Of a DNA stretch of 64,000 nt, positions 18,651 to 27,417 are shown in pieces. The DNA comes from Psychrobacter sp. TAE2020 (GTDB taxonomy: Bacteria; Pseudomonadota; Gammaproteobacteria; Pseudomonadales; Moraxellaceae), in assembly GCF_018919485.1 (NCBI RefSeq), contig NZ_JAHLMU010000001.1:1170362-1234361 (forward strand), written 5' to 3'. The position numbers and the translations under genes are program-made. A model generated the notes under the pieces. That model worked only from the letters and a program-made list of their open reading frames with translations, had not been told where the DNA came from and did no database searches. How positions within the stretch are numbered: position 1 is the stretch's first letter; every line of letters begins with the position of its first letter.

Positions 18651-19009
18651 CTAAAATAATAAAAACCCATAAAATAATTACCAGCGCAATAATCAACAAC
18701 TACTGAATGCTACAAAATAAACACTAGTCAAACAAAGATAAGATAACATTAACTTTAACCCCTACTCTATATCATTATTGCAAGCATAATGATTATCACT
18801 AGCAAAGATAGAAAAACGCAAAGCAAAAAGCGAAGATAATGCTTATCCCCGCTTTTTGTTTTTATCCATGACGTACTGATACGTCCTAATAGCTATTGTC
18901 CGTTAACACTAACTAAAACCTAGTAGCTGTAAAAGTAATTAAAACTGTTGAAGCTAGAAGGGCTATCAGTGTTAACAAGGCCCTAAAATCTAGTAACGGT
19001 TCATCAATA
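18651..19009. other. Gap between gpmI and the S41 peptidase gene
   Basis: 359 bp with no gene visible. It holds the gpmI terminator (18824-18858) and presumably the peptidase promoter on the minus strand. Confidence 0.5.
18824..18858 (-). terminator. Terminator downstream of gpmI
   Basis: A 9-bp stem (caaaaagcg / cgctttttg, 18824-18832 / 18850-18858) with an inner 5-bp stem (gataa / ttatc). Downstream on the minus strand it is T-rich. It lies 150 bp beyond gpmI. Confidence 0.65.
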
Positions 19010-20638
19010 TTAAAGTACTGGAACTAATAGGTTCTCACCAGTCATCTCAGCAGGTTGGGCTAAATCCATTAGGCCTAGGATAGTAGGTGCTACATCACTT
19101 AATCTACCCCCGTTACGTACCTGCAATTTTTGTGCACCAATATAGATAAGAGGCACATGTTCAGTAGTGTGCTGAGTGTGCACTTGACCACTATCGTAGT
19201 CCTGCATCTGCTCACAATTGCCATGATCGGCCGTGATTAGCATCTCACCATTGGCAGCACGAATGGCTTTTTCAACGCGTCCTACGCAGACATCTAACGC
19301 TTCTACTGCTTGTACTGTCGCAGCAAAAATACCGGTATGCCCGACCATATCACCATTGGCATAATTCACAATCAGGACATCGTACTTACCAGAGTCGATC
19401 GCCGCTATCAGCTTATCGGTGACTTCTGCGGCATTCATCTCCGGTTGTAAGTCATAAGTCGCCACATCAGGCGATGGTATCAATATGCGATCTTCACCAG
19501 TAAACTCGGCCTCTTGACCGCCACTAAAGAAGAAAGTCACATGCGCATACTTTTCGGTCTCAGCGATACGCAACTGCGTTTTGCCTTGATCTTGTAAGTA
19601 TTCACCTAACGTATTGTTTAATGAGGTGGGATAATAAGCGATACTAGTCTTACTGTTATCCGCTAGAATATCTGAGTACTTAGTTAGCATTACAAAAGCG
19701 GCAAGTTTAGGACGCTTATGACGTGCAAACCCTGAAAACTCATGATCCGGCAATACAAAAGCTTGGGCCAATTCACGCGCTCGGTCTGCACGGAAATTCA
19801 TAAATATCAGCGCATCGTTATCCTCAACAGTGAAAGGAGTTTCACCATGTTCAATAACAGTAGTCGGACTGACAAACTCATCGGTCTCGCGGGCTTTATA
19901 AGCGGCTTGTACAGCACCATCAGCACGAGTTGACAGGCGATCTGCTTTGCCTTCTGTTAACAGCTCATAAGCTTTTTGTACTCGATCCCAACGATTGTCT
20001 CGATCCATGGCATAGTAACGACCAATAATACTGGCAATCTGTACTCGCCCTTCATAATGAGCATTGAGCTTATTAATATATTCACGTAGGCGATTAATAT
20101 ACTTATCAGCTGATTTAGGCGGCGTATCTCGACCATCTAAAAAACAATGTACAAAGACGTTTTTGGCGCCATGGACTAAAGCTGAATGGCACATGCCTTC
20201 AATATGGTCTTGATGGGCATGCACGCCTCCATCAGAGAGTAAGCCCATAATATGGACATTACCGCCTAATTCATTAGCAGCGTTTACCGCGCCAACTAGC
20301 GCTTCGTTTTTATAGAATTCGCGGCTAGCAAGCTCGCTTGAAATACGGGTTGAATCCTGATAAAGAACTCGGCCCGCACCCAGATTCATATGACCAACTT
20401 CTGAATTACCAAACTGTCCAGCTGGTAATCCTACATCCTCACCTGAGCCTGATATGAGTCCATGTGGATACTGCTGATAAATTCTATCAAGATTAGGAGT
20501 ACGAGCAGCAGCAATAGCGTTGTCTTTCTCGTCCTCACGATGGCCAAAACCATCTAGTATCATTAATACACGAGGTACTTTTTTATGTTGCTGGTCGCTA
20601 CTCTGGTCATTAGACTCTGATTGTTGCTTATTAGTCAT
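19010..20638 (-). CDS. gpmI: 2,3-bisphosphoglycerate-independent phosphoglycerate mutase
   Basis: A manganese-dependent iPGM of the alkaline phosphatase superfamily, interconverting 3- and 2-phosphoglycerate. The 542-aa protein has the N-terminal metal site [12 protein letters not shown], the catalytic serine in [69 protein letters not shown] (written in part) and the C-terminal metal ligands in [11 protein letters not shown] and [10 protein letters not shown]. The first 20 residues ([14 protein letters not shown]...) are a polar extension beyond the family start. The Shine-Dalgarno GAGGAG is well placed. It is monocistronic, with a terminator downstream. Confidence 0.97.
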   Translation of the reverse strand: MTNKQQSESNDQSSDQQHKKVPRVLMILDGFGHREDEKDNAIAAARTPNLDRIYQQYPHGLISGSGEDVGLPAGQFGNSEVGHMNLGAGRVLYQDSTRISSELASREFYKNEALVGAVNAANELGGNVHIMGLLSDGGVHAHQDHIEGMCHSALVHGAKNVFVHCFLDGRDTPPKSADKYINRLREYINKLNAHYEGRVQIASIIGRYYAMDRDNRWDRVQKAYELLTEGKADRLSTRADGAVQAAYKARETDEFVSPTTVIEHGETPFTVEDNDALIFMNFRADRARELAQAFVLPDHEFSGFARHKRPKLAAFVMLTKYSDILADNSKTSIAYYPTSLNNTLGEYLQDQGKTQLRIAETEKYAHVTFFFSGGQEAEFTGEDRILIPSPDVATYDLQPEMNAAEVTDKLIAAIDSGKYDVLIVNYANGDMVGHTGIFAATVQAVEALDVCVGRVEKAIRAANGEMLITADHGNCEQMQDYDSGQVHTQHTTEHVPLIYIGAQKLQVRNGGRLSDVAPTILGLMDLAQPAEMTGENLLVPVL

Positions 20639-20994
20639 AGATTACCGCTCCTCAAGTGGATGAACGTCGGTCATAAATTAATAGGATCAAGATGTAAAGC
20701 TGTCTATCTTAACACAAATCTTAAAATAGCCGAAAACTCAACCTTTTTTAACTCAAAATTGAAATAATATATTATAACTCAGCTTACAAAAGATGCTGTC
20801 AAACGGTATAAATAAAAACAGGCATAGTACTAACATCTATGACTTATGGTTATGAATGCTAACGACCGTTTAATAATAGCCATCAAACTAGAAGCCTTAT
20901 CTACTAAGGGTTAACAGCGCTAGTCTTTGCCTTATTTTATTAAATAAGCGCCTATATACCTCATACTGGTTGTACCGATAGCTATAAAACAAAC
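20639..20994. other. AT-rich gap before the 6S RNA
   Basis: Divergent spacer between gpmI and the 6S RNA promoter. I see no gene, terminator or repeat. Confidence 0.45.
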
Positions 20995-21023
20995 TTGCAA
21001 TTTCTTATCTCATTGGGTAATAT
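20995..21023 (+). promoter_or_regulatory. Sigma-70 promoter of the 6S RNA gene
   Basis: A -35 element TTGCAA (20995-21000), a 17-bp spacer and a -10 element TAATAT (21018-21023) place the start about 21030-21033, exactly where the 6S RNA helix begins. Confidence 0.7.
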
Positions 21024-21032
21024 TAGGTTATT

Positions 21033-21217
21033 CTGAAGTGTTGGCGAGTGGATGCTATTTCCCTGAGCCGATAATGCTTTACCTGGGTGCGCTACCTATT
21101 GCTTCATTGTGTATGCCTGCACTGCTTGCAGTGTATCAGGAAACCTGCCGAGGCAATGACGCATCCGCCCTGAACTTCACGGTTCATGGGTCACCATCCC
21201 ACAGCGGCATTTCGGTT
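21033..21217 (+). ncRNA. ssrS: 6S RNA
   Basis: 6S RNA binds the sigma-70 RNA polymerase holoenzyme by imitating an open promoter and down-regulates transcription in stationary phase. The call rests on conserved blocks shared with E. coli 6S RNA. CCCTGAGCCGATA (21061-21073) corresponds to the E. coli block just before the central bubble. GGTTCATGGGTCAC...CAGCGGCAT (about 21181-21210) matches the 3' block GGTTCAAGGGTTAC...CGGCGGCAT. The 5' end (CTGAAGTGTTGGCG) pairs with the 3' end (CAGCGGCATTTCGG) through Watson-Crick and G-U pairs, closing a rod about 185 nt long, as in the family. A sigma-70 promoter lies just upstream and a terminator 50 bp downstream. A 71-codon reading frame overlapping it (21038-21253) is not considered a gene. 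The exact ends are approximate. In E. coli ssrS precedes ygfA; here no such gene follows. Confidence 0.88.
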
Positions 21218-21267
21218 GTTCAATTCGAGGGTGATTATTGCTTTAATAGCTAATGATGACCCTCACT

Positions 21268-21306
21268 AAAAAGCCCCTAACGTTATTAACGTCAGGGGCT
21301 TTTTTT
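21268..21306 (+). terminator. Terminator downstream of 6S RNA
   Basis: A 17-bp stem with one mismatch (21268-21284 / 21288-21304) is followed by a T-run to 21306. It ends plus-strand transcripts from the 6S region and may also catch fxsA on the other strand. Confidence 0.85.
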
Positions 21307-21425
21307 GCCTAATCCACAAGCTAATGCTGTTTTAGACTTTTATCCCTATCAAACAGTTTGCTTATGAAAAGCGCTCTAACGCCTCATAAGCATCACGGTT
21401 AGCTATATACTTATCAAAGATACTG

Positions 21426-22073
21426 CTATTCGTCATTGGCAGACTGAGTGATCTTTTTGACATCTTTAGGGATATTCTTGGCAGTACCATCAATAGTAGT
21501 ATGCTGCTTAAACACATTACCAAATGAATTTTGCTGTTGCTTATCAAACGGATTTTGGCCACCAGCATCGCCGAACGGGTTTTGACCCCCCATGCCACCG
21601 AAAGGATTTTGGCCACCGCCCATACCACCAAACGGATTTTGACCACCCATACCCCCAGCGCCGCCCATTTGCTTAGCCATCATTGCCATCATTTTTTGCT
21701 GATTGTTCATTACGTACTTATTAGCCATATCTTTAAGGCGCTTTTGTACTGGTGGTAATACTACCAACAGAGCCAACAGATCACTAATGACCCCAGGTAT
21801 CAATAACAGAATACCGGCAACCGCCATCGCTACACTCTTAAGCATAGTCGACTCTTCAGGGCGCATTGAAGCATTCATCATACCACCAGCTTTCATCTGC
21901 TGCGCCATAGGATTGAGGGAAGCCATACCTTTACGAATAAAAGAGATACCGATAACCGCGGCAATAATAAACCAACCAAATACTAGCCAGCCACTAATGA
22001 ATTGAGCCAGTAAATACCAGATCAACATCTCAATAATAAACCAAACGATGGCAATACCCACTATCTGACCCAT
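21426..22073 (-). CDS. fxsA: FxsA family membrane protein with Gly/Asn/Pro-rich repeat tail
   Basis: FxsA proteins are small inner-membrane proteins; overexpressed FxsA relieves phage T7 exclusion by the F plasmid, and its normal role is unknown. Residues 1-120 contain the family pattern: two N-terminal transmembrane helices (IVGIAIVWFIIEMLIWYLL, WLVFGWFIIAAVIGISFI), the RKGM turn, then a third hydrophobic segment (VAMAVAGILLLIPGVISD) and the LLVVLPPVQKRL motif. The C-terminal 90 residues depart from the usual short tail. They hold a Met/Gln-rich segment and four copies of GGQNPF spaced by GGMGG (coded by about 21546-21650), then a charged end. Total 215 aa versus about 150-160 for the family. 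A good AGGACGG precedes the start. Confidence 0.85.
   Translation of the reverse strand: MGQIVGIAIVWFIIEMLIWYLLAQFISGWLVFGWFIIAAVIGISFIRKGMASLNPMAQQMKAGGMMNASMRPEESTMLKSVAMAVAGILLLIPGVISDLLALLVVLPPVQKRLKDMANKYVMNNQQKMMAMMAKQMGGAGGMGGQNPFGGMGGGQNPFGGMGGQNPFGDAGGQNPFDKQQQNSFGNVFKQHTTIDGTAKNIPKDVKKITQSANDE
21546..21650 (-). repeat. Imperfect repeat encoding GGQNPF units in fxsA
   Basis: Four diverged copies of a unit of roughly 27 bp coding for GGQNPF-GGMGG-like peptides in the fxsA tail. Confidence 0.75.
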
Positions 22074-22292
22074 AAACTACCGTCCTATAAAATTAAAAAT
22101 GCATAAATAACTATATTAACCATCAAATACATTAACTACTAAGCAAATTAAATGGCTTAACTTATGATGTATATGGGGATGGCTTGTTATACTATCAAAC
22201 TTATGGCTTATTTTTAAGTGAATAAATAATAAGCCGTACAATAAAACCTAAGCAGTATAGACTACTTAATTGGAATCCTGAACTGGAAAACT

Positions 22293-22877
22293 ATGGCAAT
22301 TATCATTGGGATTGATCCCGGCTCACGTATGACCGGTTATGGTATCATCCAACAAACGGGCGACAAACTAACTTATATCGATGCAGGGACTATACGCACC
22401 GACACTAAAGAGATGCCCGAACGTCTCAAACGTATCTTTAACGGTCTAACACGCATCACTCAACACCATATCAAGTATGCCAACGAGCCTATTCATACTG
22501 CTATTGAACAAGTATTTATGGCAGAGAATCCAGACTCAGCACTTAAGCTGGGACAAGCGCGTGGCGCAGCTATTGCGGCTATGGTGGCTTTGGACTTAGA
22601 AGTATCAGAATATACTGCTCGTCAAATAAAACAAGCCGTCTGTGGCTATGGCGCTGCCGCTAAAGAGCAAGTTCAAGAGATGGTTTGTCGTATCTTATTG
22701 TTAGATGTGGTGCCGCAACAAGATGCAGCAGACGGTTTAGCTTGTGCCATCTGTCATGCTCATTCAAGTCACTCTATGAATAAGCTATTACTAAATAGTG
22801 GCTTACGCGGACGTGGTGCTTCTAAGAAGAAGGGTCGTTGGCGCCTTACGGAAGAGGATTTAGGTAACCTTAGATAA
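22293..22877 (+). CDS. ruvC: Holliday junction resolvase RuvC
   Basis: RuvC is the dimeric Mg-dependent endonuclease that cleaves Holliday junctions carried by RuvAB. The 194-aa protein begins with the RNase H-like core [15 protein letters not shown] (catalytic Asp), includes [21 protein letters not shown] (second acidic residue; quoted in part), [22 protein letters not shown] and the final acidic pair in [15 protein letters not shown]. It is slightly longer than E. coli RuvC (173 aa) because of a basic C-terminal tail ([13 protein letters not shown]). It is not linked to ruvAB, which lie about 18 kb away on the other strand. Confidence 0.96.
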   Translation: MAIIIGIDPGSRMTGYGIIQQTGDKLTYIDAGTIRTDTKEMPERLKRIFNGLTRITQHHIKYANEPIHTAIEQVFMAENPDSALKLGQARGAAIAAMVALDLEVSEYTARQIKQAVCGYGAAAKEQVQEMVCRILLLDVVPQQDAADGLACAICHAHSSHSMNKLLLNSGLRGRGASKKKGRWRLTEEDLGNLR

Positions 22878-22953
22878 CTACTAACCTATGTCAGCAAGTC
22901 CCATCACTTAGCTACTCATAGAAGTTCAGTAATAAGGCTGTTAACGGAAAAAC

Positions 22954-22989
22954 AAAAAACGCGTCACTGTTTATCAGAACGCGTTTTTT
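22954..22989 (+). terminator. Terminator downstream of ruvC
   Basis: An 11-bp perfect stem (aaaaaacgcgt at 22954-22964, acgcgtttttt at 22979-22989) with a 14-base loop. Both flanks are suited to termination, so it may also act for the convergent lipoprotein gene. Confidence 0.8.
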
Positions 22990-23067
22990 AGCTCAAGCTT
23001 TTAACTTAAATAGCTACTTACCTATTAGCTACTTACCTATATAGCTACTTTAATGACTGATAAAAAG

Positions 23068-23967
23068 CTATTTGATAGCGCTTGTTTCTATAACGGTATC
23101 TAGAACATACGCATATTCTGAGTCTATATTATCTACCAGCACTGTATCAGCTTCAGTTTTGAAACGCTGTAAACGTAATACTTGATCCTGAGTATTATCA
23201 TGCTCATAACCATCGATAGTGCCCGCAAACTCTACTACTTCTCCCTCGTCGACTTTTCTTCCTTGCTCATCATAAGTGACCGGTTTTACTTGCAAACACA
23301 TCTGCCCGTTATTATCTACACAAGGCTTAGTATTGGCACTTACTGCCCAAAATACAGTCGTAGCTTTACCTTTATATTTAGCTTGTGGGGTCATTTTCCC
23401 AGTCCATACCAAAGTAACACCATCGCTAGTCACTTGAGTTAATTCTGTACCCTCTCCTACCACTAAGCTTAGCTCACTGTCGCCTTGCATCAGCTCATTC
23501 AAACGGTTTTCAACTATATCTAAGTCGCCACAGGACATTTTGGTGCTCATGCTCTCATCGATGCTAAGCTTCTGATCTTCTAGCTGATAAGCCGCACCCA
23601 TAGTATTACAGCCAACGCTATAGCTAATACTGTTCTGGCCTTGATGCTGATTAAAATTTAAAGTCACTTGATCTTTGATCGCCATAAGTGTGCTCAGAGG
23701 CTGGTTATTATTATCCATAGCCGTAGCTAAGGTCCAACGGTAGCGAGGGAGATTATCGATCATGGTTTGCTCAGCAGTTGCAGAAACAGCGTTGGTAGTA
23801 TCAGATGCCGTCACAGCGCTACCAGTCACGACATCACTAATAGTATTAGTAGCTGCAACCTCAGAATCATTAGTTTGAGAGATGTCGTTACAGGCGCTTA
23901 ATGCTAAGCTTGCGGCTAGTAGACTTGGCAACCAGACTAATTTTTCTGATTTGGTTATTGGTTTCAT
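23068..23967 (-). CDS. META and DUF4377 domain lipoprotein
   Basis: A 299-aa predicted lipoprotein with signal LVWLPSLLAASLALSAC, lipidated Cys at residue 26. After a Thr/Ser/Val/Asn-rich linker (residues 27-75) comes a META domain (about 76-190; RYRWTLATAMD, ISYSVGCNTMGAAY, MSTKMSCGDLDIVENRL), related to the HslJ heat-inducible protein. A DUF4377 domain follows (about 200-290; FWAVSANTKPCVDNNGQMCL, VVEFAGTIDGYEHD). The two domains often occur together in Moraxellaceae-type lipoproteins; the function is unknown, though HslJ has been linked to novobiocin resistance and envelope stress. It lies 24 bp downstream of a glutathione S-transferase gene on the same strand and is probably cotranscribed with it. 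Confidence 0.82.
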   Translation of the reverse strand: MKPITKSEKLVWLPSLLAASLALSACNDISQTNDSEVAATNTISDVVTGSAVTASDTTNAVSATAEQTMIDNLPRYRWTLATAMDNNNQPLSTLMAIKDQVTLNFNQHQGQNSISYSVGCNTMGAAYQLEDQKLSIDESMSTKMSCGDLDIVENRLNELMQGDSELSLVVGEGTELTQVTSDGVTLVWTGKMTPQAKYKGKATTVFWAVSANTKPCVDNNGQMCLQVKPVTYDEQGRKVDEGEVVEFAGTIDGYEHDNTQDQVLRLQRFKTEADTVLVDNIDSEYAYVLDTVIETSAIK

Positions 23968-23991
23968 AATGGTACCTATTGTATTGCTTAT

Positions 23992-24654
23992 TTATTGGTC
24001 GTCAGTGCTAACTTTAGCTTTTGCCATGTTTTGAATACTAAAACGCTGATGCATCATGTGATAAAAATGCGCCAAGTTATCGCCTTGTTTGGTTGGATTT
24101 ACTTTGAGGGCTTTACCAAAATCAAGACCTATATACAAGACAATATCAGCAAAAGTTAGGTGATCGGTAATAAGATAATCACGCCCTTCGAGCACATTCT
24201 CAAAATAAGGTAGGGCGGCAACTGCTCGAGCAATAGACTTCTCTGCAAACTCAGGCACTTGATCAACACGTGCTGCTTTGGATGGATGGCGGTGCTGAAA
24301 GGCTAGCATAAAATTATATAACACTTCAAATTCGGCAATACGGCGCATAGCACAGACCTGAGCACGCTGTACTACATCATTACCCATCACTGAACGTTCA
24401 CCATAGACCCGATCTAAGTACTCACAAATAGCCTGTGAATCATTAAGCACTGTACCATCATCCAAAGTCATCACTGGTACAGTCTGCATAGGATTCATGG
24501 TCGTGAAAGCTTCAGTCATATGCTCATTAGCAGTAATATCAATATCTACCACATCTAAGTCATCCATGTCATCGACATCGATACCTTTGGAAGCTAATAA
24601 AATTAGGGCTTTACGTGGATTAGGTGCAGTGCGAGAAACGTATAATTTTTTCAT
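23992..24654 (-). CDS. Glutathione S-transferase family protein
   Basis: A 220-aa GST-fold protein. The N-terminal thioredoxin-like domain (residues 1-85) contains LYVSRTAPNPRKALILLASKG, the cis-Pro motif QTVPVMTL and the glutathione gamma-glutamyl contact LNDSQAICEYLDRVY (partly quoted). The C-terminal all-helical domain includes YLITDHLTFADIVLYIGL, the conserved N-cap/hydrophobic staple region. The substrate is not predictable. Good ribosome site (AGGAA). The META lipoprotein gene follows 24 bp downstream, suggesting a shared stress-related transcript. Confidence 0.87.
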   Translation of the reverse strand: MKKLYVSRTAPNPRKALILLASKGIDVDDMDDLDVVDIDITANEHMTEAFTTMNPMQTVPVMTLDDGTVLNDSQAICEYLDRVYGERSVMGNDVVQRAQVCAMRRIAEFEVLYNFMLAFQHRHPSKAARVDQVPEFAEKSIARAVAALPYFENVLEGRDYLITDHLTFADIVLYIGLDFGKALKVNPTKQGDNLAHFYHMMHQRFSIQNMAKAKVSTDDQ

Positions 24655-24811
24655 GATATATTCCTAGTAAGTAATGTCAGAGAGCGACAGCCTGTGATTA
24701 TAGTTTTTGCTGATAAACATTAAGTAGTAGTCTTTAAAATTAAATTAAATTAATAGTAACCCTACTGCTCTTATCATAGCAAAACCCTACTGACACTTGG
24801 GGAAAAATCAC

Positions 24812-24842
24812 AAAAGCCCCACAACCTAAGGCTATGGGGCTT
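24812..24842 (-). terminator. Terminator downstream of the peroxiredoxin gene
   Basis: An 8-bp perfect stem (aagcccca at 24814-24821, tggggctt at 24835-24842) followed on the minus strand by TTTT and a T-rich stretch. It is 86 bp beyond the gene. Confidence 0.75.
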
Positions 24843-24927
24843 CTGTATAGTATTTATCATACTGATTAACATGGATAAAATACGGTTAACTGTAGTTCGC
24901 GTTTAACTATTAAGACTAATAAACAGC

Positions 24928-25566
24928 TTATTTGTTAGGCGCAGGCGTAGTACGTAAATAAGGCTTAATTTCAGTATAGCCTTTTGGATAATTAGCAGCG
25001 ATATCTTCATTTTTAACGCTTGGCGGAATAATAACGTCATCGCCATCTTTCCAGTCTACTGGGGTAGCGACATTATATTTATCAGATAGTTGCAGGGCAT
25101 CGATAACTCGGATAATCTCATCAAAGTTACGGCCACAGCTAGCAGGGTAAGTCAAAATTAGGCGAACCTTTTTATTTGGGTCGATAATAAACACACTTCT
25201 AACAGTAGCAGTAGTACTGGCATTAGGGTGCAACATATCATATAAATTCGCTACATCCTTATTAGGATCAGCGATGATTGGGAAGTTCAATGCCGTACCT
25301 TGAGTCTCACCGATATCTTTTGCCCACTCATGATGATCGTCTAAGCCATCTACTGAGATACAAATTGGCTTAACGTTACGCTTTTGAAACTCGCCATTCA
25401 AGGCAGCAGCTCGGCCAAGCTCAGTAGTACATACTGGGGTAAAATCGGCTGGATGTGAGAAGAACACCACCCATTTATCACCGGCCCAATCATAAAAATT
25501 AATATCGCCATCAGTAGTACTTGCATCAAAATTTGGAGCGCTATCGCCCAATCGTAAATGTGCCAT
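24928..25566 (-). CDS. Peroxiredoxin, Prx6 (1-Cys) type
   Basis: A 212-aa thiol peroxidase reducing H2O2 and alkyl hydroperoxides. The active site PADFTPVCTTE holds the peroxidatic Cys46, with the partner Thr43 and His38 nearby. The sequence RVIDALQLSDKYNVATPVDW and the long C-terminal domain are typical of the Prx6 branch rather than AhpC. A further Cys lies in TYPASCGRNFDEI, where many Prx6 members have Thr, so a resolving role is possible but unproven. AAGGAAT precedes the start. Just upstream of that ribosome site begins a 4-copy 14-bp tandem repeat. Confidence 0.92.
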   Translation of the reverse strand: MAHLRLGDSAPNFDASTTDGDINFYDWAGDKWVVFFSHPADFTPVCTTELGRAAALNGEFQKRNVKPICISVDGLDDHHEWAKDIGETQGTALNFPIIADPNKDVANLYDMLHPNASTTATVRSVFIIDPNKKVRLILTYPASCGRNFDEIIRVIDALQLSDKYNVATPVDWKDGDDVIIPPSVKNEDIAANYPKGYTEIKPYLRTTPAPNK

Positions 25567-25943
25567 TGCTAATTCCTTATTTATTGAGGTTCATTTATTA
25601 AAATTGATTTATTAAATTTGGTTTATTAAAAGATGAGCGTTAATATTCAAACTTATAGGGATACTGTATTAGGAAGAATGACATGCAGCTGGCTAATCAT
25701 TATTAGCAACACCTCAGTCAAAAACCTCCTCTAGCTTAACAAATTGGTTATGAATGTCTTGTGACCGATTGTAATGCGCTTATTCCAGTTATGGATAAGC
25801 AACTCATCTACCCGCTTTTGCTGCTTAGCGATGACTAATGCATTCACTAGTCAGCTATCATAAGGCAGGTTGTGTTAAAAAAGCATCATAAAACCAGCGA
25901 TTGCAAAATAACTGGTGATTAACTATTGGTTAACCATTGAATA
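25567..25943. other. Gap between the TerD-like gene and the peroxiredoxin gene
   Basis: 377 bp, without a visible gene or terminator. It contains the 14-bp x 4 repeat directly before the peroxiredoxin ribosome site. Confidence 0.5.
25580..25635. repeat. 14-bp x 4 imperfect tandem repeat
   Basis: Four consecutive 14-bp units beginning tttatt (25580, 25594, 25608, 25622). Units 2-4 share tttattaaa. The array abuts the ribosome site of the peroxiredoxin gene. Confidence 0.8.
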
Positions 25944-27242
25944 CTAGTTGGCCTTAAACATCGGTGCACCGTCAATTTTTAACTCAACTTTATCTTTTTT
26001 CCACATCAATCTTGGCGTCGCCTCACTCATACGCTTACTAACCTCACCTGAGTGCTGCAAAGTAATGCCTTGCTCATCAATGATGGCTATACCAATGACA
26101 TAAGTGTAAACCAAATTACTTTTGGCTTTTGGGGAAGCTTTTATATTAAATACACATTCGACAACTTGATCTTTATATTGCATGCGCATTTTTGGCTGTA
26201 ATGAGGCGATAGAGACCATGCCGTTTGACACCGCTGAGTAGACTGAGAATACTAAGGCCAGTTTGCCGCCATAGTATTTAGCGATAGCTGGATTGACTAA
26301 CACTATCTCCTTGCCAGGCTCATTAATGCTAGCAACTTTTATATCGCCTTGATGCTGGATAAAAGGCATAGTCGTTAAGCTACCAATTTGCGCAGGAGCA
26401 TGGATATAACTCATGTCTTTGCTGTGGTGAGCCAATATCCCAACGCGTAAATCTAAGTCATCATTATCTGCACTAGCATCACCATTATCCATCCAGATCG
26501 CTTCTACCACTAAATGCTCATTATCCCCTTTAGTAAGAGTAATTCGATGCTCGCTACCGGGTTTGTCGAGGGTTACTTTTTTTAGATTAAGCGCTGGCGA
26601 GTTACTGATAACGTTGCTCGTTGAACTAGCAAGGTTTGTAGTGCTGGTAGGGGTTGTACTGCTTAGAGAGTTATTACCGGCATTGATATTGCTGTCGATA
26701 ACAGTGCTAGCTTGCCCATCATCCTCAGCTACCTCACCACCGAAATGCGTCACTAACGCGCTTAAACCACCGTTGAACCCTTGACCAATAGCGTTAATAC
26801 GCCAAGTGTCACTCTTGCGATAAACTTGTAATAGCATAACAGCACGCTGATTATCAAAGCCGCTACCATCGAACGTATAACTGGCTAATACTTGCCCTGC
26901 TTGCTCAAGTTTGACTGTGCTTGCCCCAAGTTCACGCATAGTGGCCTGACCGTCAATAGTGGCTGTTAGCACTAAATAGTCTATCGAGCTAGGCAGTTTA
27001 GTCAGGTCGATATTGAAACGCTGCTGCTGATTATCTGCTTGCCAGCTCACAGCACCACAAGGGGTTTTGGGCTGGTTATAAAAGGTCATATAATCATCAT
27101 TTGCTAGCTGCTGCTCAGTGTTTAGGCCAAAGCAAGCCACATCAGTAACCATGCTAGTGGTCAGCTCTACTACTAAAGTGAACTGCTGGGCAATGGCAGC
27201 GTCAGTAAATTTCGCTTTTTGACCCGTTATTAAATTGAGCAT
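25944..27242 (-). CDS. TerD/TerA-like tellurium-resistance (stress) protein
   Basis: A 432-aa protein with two TerD-like modules. The first (about residues 1-170) shows FNIDLTKLPSSIDYLVLTAT, MRELGASTVKL and VYRKSDTWRINAIGQGF with GGLSALVTHFGGEV. The second (about 225-430) has ITLTKGDNEHLVVEAIWMDNG, DDLDLRVGILA and VPLVFS-like KLALVFSVYSAVSN. They are joined by a Ser/Thr/Asn linker. The two-module layout resembles TerA. TerD domains bind calcium through Asp-rich loops such as NGDASADNDDLDLR-type segments, which are present. Canonical ter genes (terZABCDEF) are not nearby, so it is an orphan. The usual genetic link is to tellurite, phage or membrane stress; the role here is unknown. Confidence 0.78.
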   Translation of the reverse strand: MLNLITGQKAKFTDAAIAQQFTLVVELTTSMVTDVACFGLNTEQQLANDDYMTFYNQPKTPCGAVSWQADNQQQRFNIDLTKLPSSIDYLVLTATIDGQATMRELGASTVKLEQAGQVLASYTFDGSGFDNQRAVMLLQVYRKSDTWRINAIGQGFNGGLSALVTHFGGEVAEDDGQASTVIDSNINAGNNSLSSTTPTSTTNLASSTSNVISNSPALNLKKVTLDKPGSEHRITLTKGDNEHLVVEAIWMDNGDASADNDDLDLRVGILAHHSKDMSYIHAPAQIGSLTTMPFIQHQGDIKVASINEPGKEIVLVNPAIAKYYGGKLALVFSVYSAVSNGMVSIASLQPKMRMQYKDQVVECVFNIKASPKAKSNLVYTYVIGIAIIDEQGITLQHSGEVSKRMSEATPRLMWKKDKVELKIDGAPMFKAN

Positions 27243-27313
27243 CAGAGTAATTCCCGTTAAGTGTTAACTATTTATAATCATAACTAGCGAAAAACATCAT
27301 TATCATTGCCCAC

Positions 27314-27347
27314 AAAAAAGCCTATCTCTAGCGTACTAGAAATAGGC
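27314..27347 (-). terminator. Terminator downstream of glnS
   Basis: A 12-bp stem with one mismatch (27320-27331 / 27336-27347) and a CGTA loop, followed on the minus strand by six T. It is 70 bp beyond the glnS stop. Confidence 0.8.
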
Positions 27348-27417
27348 GATGTTGCAAACTACTATTGTTTAATTTAGCTCACAAAAACCAGCTTGAACTG
27401 AACTAGTTTCTAACCAT

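Noticed and set aside
21038..21253. A 71-codon reading frame on the plus strand.
   Set aside because: It coincides with the 6S RNA, whose conserved blocks and pairing explain the sequence. It has no ribosome-binding site or family similarity.
21362..21646. A 94-codon minus-strand frame overlapping fxsA.
   Set aside because: It is a shifted frame of the repeat-rich fxsA tail; the translation is simply the repeat read out of frame.
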